From assembly GCA_030694465.1 (NCBI GenBank), contig JAUXYJ010000002.1, positions 62,001-126,000 on the forward strand: 64,000 nucleotides of DNA. The letters are read 5' to 3'. This stretch comes from Deltaproteobacteria bacterium. Its GTDB lineage: Bacteria > Myxococcota_A > Polyangia > Polyangiales > Ga0077539. The notes beneath the pieces were generated by a model. That model searched no databases. It was not told the origin of the DNA and saw nothing but the letters and a program-made list of their open reading frames with translations. Positions 60,742 to 64,000 of this stretch are shown piece by piece; within the stretch, counting starts at the first letter, position 1, and the number at the start of each line of letters is the position of its first letter. A program made the position numbers and the translations under genes.

Positions 60742-61842
60742 ATGCGCCGCAACGCACCCATGAAGATTGACTACCGCGACTGGCGACAAGACCCGGACAC
60801 CTGGGCGCTCACCCTGGGCGTCTCGCGCACAGCGATTGATCTCTATCTCGACTGCGACGTGATCGACCTGCACATCGAGCCCTTCTTGTGGCACCGATTG
60901 GTCGGGTACGACATGTTCGCCCGGCACGGATCGGGGCTCTTTAACGGGGGATTTTACTCACAGACTGACCTTCCACGGATCCGTGAAGCGCAGATCACCG
61001 GCGCGACCTGGGTGATCACAACGAACCCCGCGCGCACTGCAGAGGGCCGCGCAGAGACGTTTACGCGCAACCTCGATGAGCTCGTCGGAGAGCTCTCACG
61101 CGTGCCCGACGAGGTCGCGGTTGTGCGCAACACGCGAGAGTACCGAGCGGCGCGCGCGCGAGGAGTGCACGGAGCGTTCTTGGGGATCCAGGGAGGCAAC
61201 GCGCTGGATCACTCACTCGATGCGCTCGACCGTCTGCGCGACGACCTGATCTTGCGGATCACGCTGGTCCATCTCACGTCCTCGAGGCTCGGCGTGACCA
61301 ACTCGCCTGCGTCGATTCTAGCTGGAGATAACCTAGGTCTTAGTGATTTTGGCCGAGACTACGTGCGCAGACTTAACGAAAAGAAGGTCTTCGTCGATCT
61401 CGCACACATCGCCCGCAAGGCCTTCTTCGATGCGCTCGAAGTGCATGACAAATCGCAGCCCGTGTTGGTCACCCATACGGGCGTCACGGGGGTGACTCCG
61501 CACTGGCGCAATGTCGACGACGAGCAGATCCGCGCGGTCGCAGACCTGGGCGGAGTGGTCGGAGTGATGTACCAGAGCTCGTTCTTGGGAGATCCCACTT
61601 GGCGAGGCCAAAGGCTGTCCATTGTGCGTCACCTTGAGCACATCGCGAACGTCGCGGGTGACGACGTTCCCGCGCTTGGGAGCGACTGGGATGGGATGAT
61701 CGTGACCCCACGAGACATGCCCACATGTCTTGAGCTTCCCCGGCTCGTGCAGACCATGCTTGATCGCGAATGGACCCACAGCAGGATCCGCAAGGTGCTG
61801 GGCGCGAACTTCTTAAACACAGTCGAGCGGCTGCGAGGCTGA
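60742..61842 (+). CDS. M19 (renal dipeptidase) family protein
   Basis: A 366-aa protein of the M19 amidohydrolase family. Seen: DVIDLHIEPFLWHR (first metal site), GAFLGIQGGNALDHSLDAL, VFVDLAHIARKAFFDALEVH, PVLVTHTGVTGV (His ligand) and LGSDWDGMIVTPRDMP. Two differences stand out: the usual H-x-D is H-x-E here, and the bridging Glu of the G-x-E-G-G motif is Gln. Activity on dipeptides is therefore doubtful. The start is uncertain: ATG 60742 is used; GTG 60715 would overlap the upstream stop (GTGA) and ATG 60760 (MKIDYRDW) is also plausible. No signal peptide. Confidence 0.8.
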   Translation: MRRNAPMKIDYRDWRQDPDTWALTLGVSRTAIDLYLDCDVIDLHIEPFLWHRLVGYDMFARHGSGLFNGGFYSQTDLPRIREAQITGATWVITTNPARTAEGRAETFTRNLDELVGELSRVPDEVAVVRNTREYRAARARGVHGAFLGIQGGNALDHSLDALDRLRDDLILRITLVHLTSSRLGVTNSPASILAGDNLGLSDFGRDYVRRLNEKKVFVDLAHIARKAFFDALEVHDKSQPVLVTHTGVTGVTPHWRNVDDEQIRAVADLGGVVGVMYQSSFLGDPTWRGQRLSIVRHLEHIANVAGDDVPALGSDWDGMIVTPRDMPTCLELPRLVQTMLDREWTHSRIRKVLGANFLNTVERLRG

Positions 61843-61859
61843 GCGCATCTGCAGTCGAG

Positions 61860-63320
61860 TCAGGCCGTAAGAGCGGCGGGCTGTGTGACGCGTTCGACCA
61901 GTGATTTGTATAGCGATTCGTACTGTCGTGCGCAGCGATCCCATGAGAGGTCACGGCGCATCGCGCGGTGACGGACCCGCGCGAGCTGGTCTTTGCGTCG
62001 AAACGCAGCGAGGGCGCGACCGATGGCACCGAAGAGCTCGTCGGGGTCGGGGTTTGAGAAGAGAAACCCTGTGCCACTGTCGAGCTTAGGGTCGCAATCG
62101 ACGACGGCGTCTCGGACGGCGCCCGAGGCGCGCGCTACGGGGATGGTGCCGTAGCGCATCGCGTAGAGGTGCGCGCTTGCGCCTGGTTCGCGACGTGCGG
62201 GAGCGATCCAGAAGTCAGCGCCGGCGAGCACTTTGTGAAAGAACGCTTCGCTGTAAGTCCTGCGAAATGACACACGATCTGGAAATCTCTTCGCCAGGGC
62301 TTCAAACGACTCGACGAGGCTCGCGTCGCCGTCGCCTGCGAGAACCCAGCGCGCGTCGTTGCGAATGATCCGCGCGGCGCATGCGGCGAGGAGATCCATT
62401 CCGCGGGCAGCATCGATGGGGCCTACATACGCAAAGACGGGCGGCTCGGGGCGCGCAGGGAGCCCTGCCTGCTCGGCGAGGTCTGCGCGACATGCTTCGC
62501 GAGGGAGTGTCCCTTCGGCGTCGAAACGCGCGATCAAGTGCGGATCGGTCGCGGGGTTGTAGACGCTAAAATCTACGCCGTGCAGTACGCCCAACACGTC
62601 CTTGCCGCGGTGGGCGAAGACGCCTTCGAGGCCGCGGCCGGACTCGGGCTGCAACAGCTCACGCGCATACGTGGGCGAAGGGACGGTGACCTTGTCGGCC
62701 TTGAGGACACCGTGCTTTAGCCAGCAAACTTTGCCGTAAAACTCGAGTTCGTCCGGCGAAAAGAGCCGCTCGGGAACGTTGATCTCACGCAGCGTGCTCC
62801 GGTCAAACAGGCCGCGCGACTCGGCGTCATACGCGGTGAGGACGGTGCGAATGGAGCGCAGCGAGGCGTCTTTCTCTTGGGCGAGCGAGAGAAAAAGCGG
62901 GACCAACGCGGCAGCCCAGTCGTGCGCATGCACGATGTCGGGCCGCTCGGGTTGAGACTGAATCAGCGCGATCGCGCCTTTGGCGAGCACGGCGAATCTC
63001 TTGTGATCGTCGGCGTGACCGTAGGGTGTTGAACGATCGGTAATTCCTGGAAGATTCAAGAGCGTGACGGTGACGCCGGACGCGAGACGTGCCTCGTAGC
63101 GCTCGATCTCGACGCGCTGCTGCCCGAGCTCGATCGAGAGGGTGCTGAGGCGTTTGGCCAGCGGAATCCCGGCTGATTCTGGAGATCCGTGGAGCAGCGT
63201 CACCACATGAACTCGGTGTCCGAGAGAGCGCAGCGCCTTGGGCAAAGAGGCGCTCACATCGGCAACGGACGATGTGCGAACGAAGGGGGCGACCTCCGGC
63301 GAAACAAAAAGAATCTCCAT
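61860..63320 (-). CDS. Glycogen-synthase-like GT5 glycosyltransferase with altered donor motifs
   Basis: A 486-aa protein clearly of the bacterial glycogen/starch synthase (GT5) family: MEILFVSPEVAPF at the start, HAHDWAAALVPLFL, VPSPTYARELLQPESGRGLE, VLHGVDFSVYNPATDPHLI and a C-terminal REPGASAHLYAMRYGTIPV. Three key spots differ from working GlgA. The K-T-G-G-L loop that binds ADP-glucose reads R-T-S-S-V (residues 15-19). The S-R-L-x3-K-G motif reads G-P-I-D-A-A-R-G. EPCGLTQ reads EPGASAH, although Glu378 is kept. It may use a different donor or be regulatory. The ATG at 63320 begins exactly at the conserved strand. Confidence 0.82.
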   Translation of the reverse strand: MEILFVSPEVAPFVRTSSVADVSASLPKALRSLGHRVHVVTLLHGSPESAGIPLAKRLSTLSIELGQQRVEIERYEARLASGVTVTLLNLPGITDRSTPYGHADDHKRFAVLAKGAIALIQSQPERPDIVHAHDWAAALVPLFLSLAQEKDASLRSIRTVLTAYDAESRGLFDRSTLREINVPERLFSPDELEFYGKVCWLKHGVLKADKVTVPSPTYARELLQPESGRGLEGVFAHRGKDVLGVLHGVDFSVYNPATDPHLIARFDAEGTLPREACRADLAEQAGLPARPEPPVFAYVGPIDAARGMDLLAACAARIIRNDARWVLAGDGDASLVESFEALAKRFPDRVSFRRTYSEAFFHKVLAGADFWIAPARREPGASAHLYAMRYGTIPVARASGAVRDAVVDCDPKLDSGTGFLFSNPDPDELFGAIGRALAAFRRKDQLARVRHRAMRRDLSWDRCARQYESLYKSLVERVTQPAALTA

Positions 63321-63638
63321 AGTTGAACGCGCGGAGACTGCACCCGATAGGCACCTAAACGCAACGTTGCGACGCGGACTGAGCGCAGGTTGTCGTGGCT
63401 TCAACGAATGTGACTACCGATGCGCGGCGAATTGTCGAAATGCTTGGTACGATCACAGCTTCGTGCGCACGTCGCGCGCTCAGCTGGCACAGCCACTTGT
63501 AGGCCCCTGCTGCCTGCCGTTCGGTTCAGAGCGAGCGGTCGCGCAGCGCGGCTTGTGTTGAGCACGCAGAGCACCGTGGGCGCTCGATATTTTTCAATTT
63601 GCGCGCATCATTTTTAGAACGAAAGGCTTACTTCAACC
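63321..63638. other. 318-bp gene-free stretch
   Basis: Between the divergent GT5 gene and the lipoprotein gene at 63639. Reading frames here are short and show no domain or signal. The last 50 bases are AT-rich (TTTTCAATTTG, CATCATTTTTAGAAC) and probably hold the promoter of the lipoprotein gene, but no clear -35/-10 pair can be picked. I see nothing else. Confidence 0.5.
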
Positions 63639-64000
63639 ATGCTCCGACAATGGCGACTGTTGATCTTGAGCGGTGCACTGTTGAGTGCATTGCAATGTGG
63701 ACCGACGCGTGTAGATCCACCCGGAACTGACGGCGGCGGCGGTGGATCAGACGCTGCGTCTGGAGATGGTGCGGCGGCGACCTGTGGTCTTGACCAGGAC
63801 AACGACGGCATCCCGGACATGTACGAAGGCCTCGGCGACCCCGACGGCGACGGCATCCCGAATCTTCGCGACGACGACTCAGACGGCGACGGGCGCTCGG
63901 ATCGACTCGAGGCGAACCCCTCAGGGGCCTACGATTGTCGACAGCGCCCCGCGGACTCCGATCGCGATGGCATGCCCGACGCGTACGACACGGACTCGGA
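63639..64000 (+). CDS. Lipoprotein with calcium-binding (thrombospondin type 3-like) repeats, N-terminal part
   Basis: The first 120 codons of a gene that runs off the window. A lipoprotein signal ([20 protein letters not shown], Cys20) is followed by a Gly/Asp/Ala linker and then by Asp-rich repeats: [27 protein letters not shown] and DSDRDGMPD, each with the D-x-D-x-D-G calcium loop of thrombospondin type 3 repeats. Such repeats often link a lipid anchor to an OmpA-like or adhesive domain in Myxococcota. The downstream part is not visible, so the end domain is unknown. It is a surface-exposed protein in all likelihood. Confidence 0.8.
   Translation, partial: MLRQWRLLILSGALLSALQCGPTRVDPPGTDGGGGGSDAASGDGAAATCGLDQDNDGIPDMYEGLGDPDGDGIPNLRDDDSDGDGRSDRLEANPSGAYDCRQRPADSDRDGMPDAYDTDS

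Overview
The window is a gene-dense, high-G+C stretch (about two thirds G+C by eye) of a bacterial chromosome, most likely Myxococcota, order Polyangiales or a close relative. The signs are a TIGR04563-type small ribbon-helix-helix protein, an AgmX/PglI-type TonB-like protein, a cytosolic Ser/Thr kinase beside double-FHA zinc-ribbon proteins, many Asp/Ala/Pro-rich lipoproteins (Kazal, thrombospondin-type-3, Dickkopf-like Cys-rich), and a conserved 56-aa protein starting MLPPFIIEQI. Genes are packed tightly. Several are coupled by a GTGA start/stop overlap, and convergent pairs often share a few bases. I see no tRNA or rRNA gene, CRISPR array, transposase, integrase or phage gene, so this reads as ordinary chromosome.

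Layout. 1-4.9 kb: the start of lipoyl synthase, an MpaB/DUF2236-type oxygenase, two exported proteins (one with a possible papain-like triad), a CDGSH iron-sulfur protein and a PH-like membrane protein. 5.0-8.1 kb: cysDN (sulfate activation) behind a TATAAT box placed so close to the GTG start that the mRNA may be leaderless, then two small proteins. 8.1-16.3 kb: an esterase lipoprotein, a PLD-fold protein, a tandem pair of paralogous lipoproteins whose duplication also copied the tail of the neighbouring TSUP transporter gene, hutH, and a possible outer-membrane protein. 16.5-22.3 kb: a Ser/Thr kinase, TrmH-like methyltransferase and SH3-domain operon, a STAS-like protein, and two paralogous zinc-ribbon/double-FHA proteins. 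22.4-30.8 kb: an alpha/beta hydrolase, the TIGR04563 protein, a Cys/Met-metabolism PLP enzyme, an Atg22-like MFS transporter, gpmA, a Kazal lipoprotein, a TonB-like protein and a pectate-lyase-like lipoprotein.

31.2-44 kb: sdhA and sdhB with no sdhC beside them, a serine hydrolase, a molybdopterin oxidoreductase followed by pentapeptide and unknown genes, a TPR protein with an unknown partner, a large exported protein and a PAP2 phosphatase. 44-49 kb: a signalling block with a globin-coupled histidine kinase, an NtrC-type regulator, a lone receiver, UspA and two CBS-pair proteins. It looks like a gas- or redox-sensing module and is the most system-like group here. 49-54.2 kb: a DsbD_2/UreH-like membrane protein, exported proteins, a dicluster ferredoxin and the 56-aa protein. 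54.4-59.2 kb: a DUF4350-MoxR-DUF58 operon that runs into rsmA. 59.3-64 kb: an AgmX/PglI protein, an M19-family protein with altered metal ligands, a glycogen-synthase-like GT5 protein whose donor-binding motifs are mostly replaced, and the start of a calcium-repeat lipoprotein.

Main leads are the altered GT5 enzyme, the globin kinase block, a 16-bp palindrome that recurs at convergent gene ends, matching GTTCA/TGAAC inverted repeats in front of two sulfur-metabolism genes, and the duplication scar at 12.06/13.23 kb. All functions come from reading the sequence without database searches.
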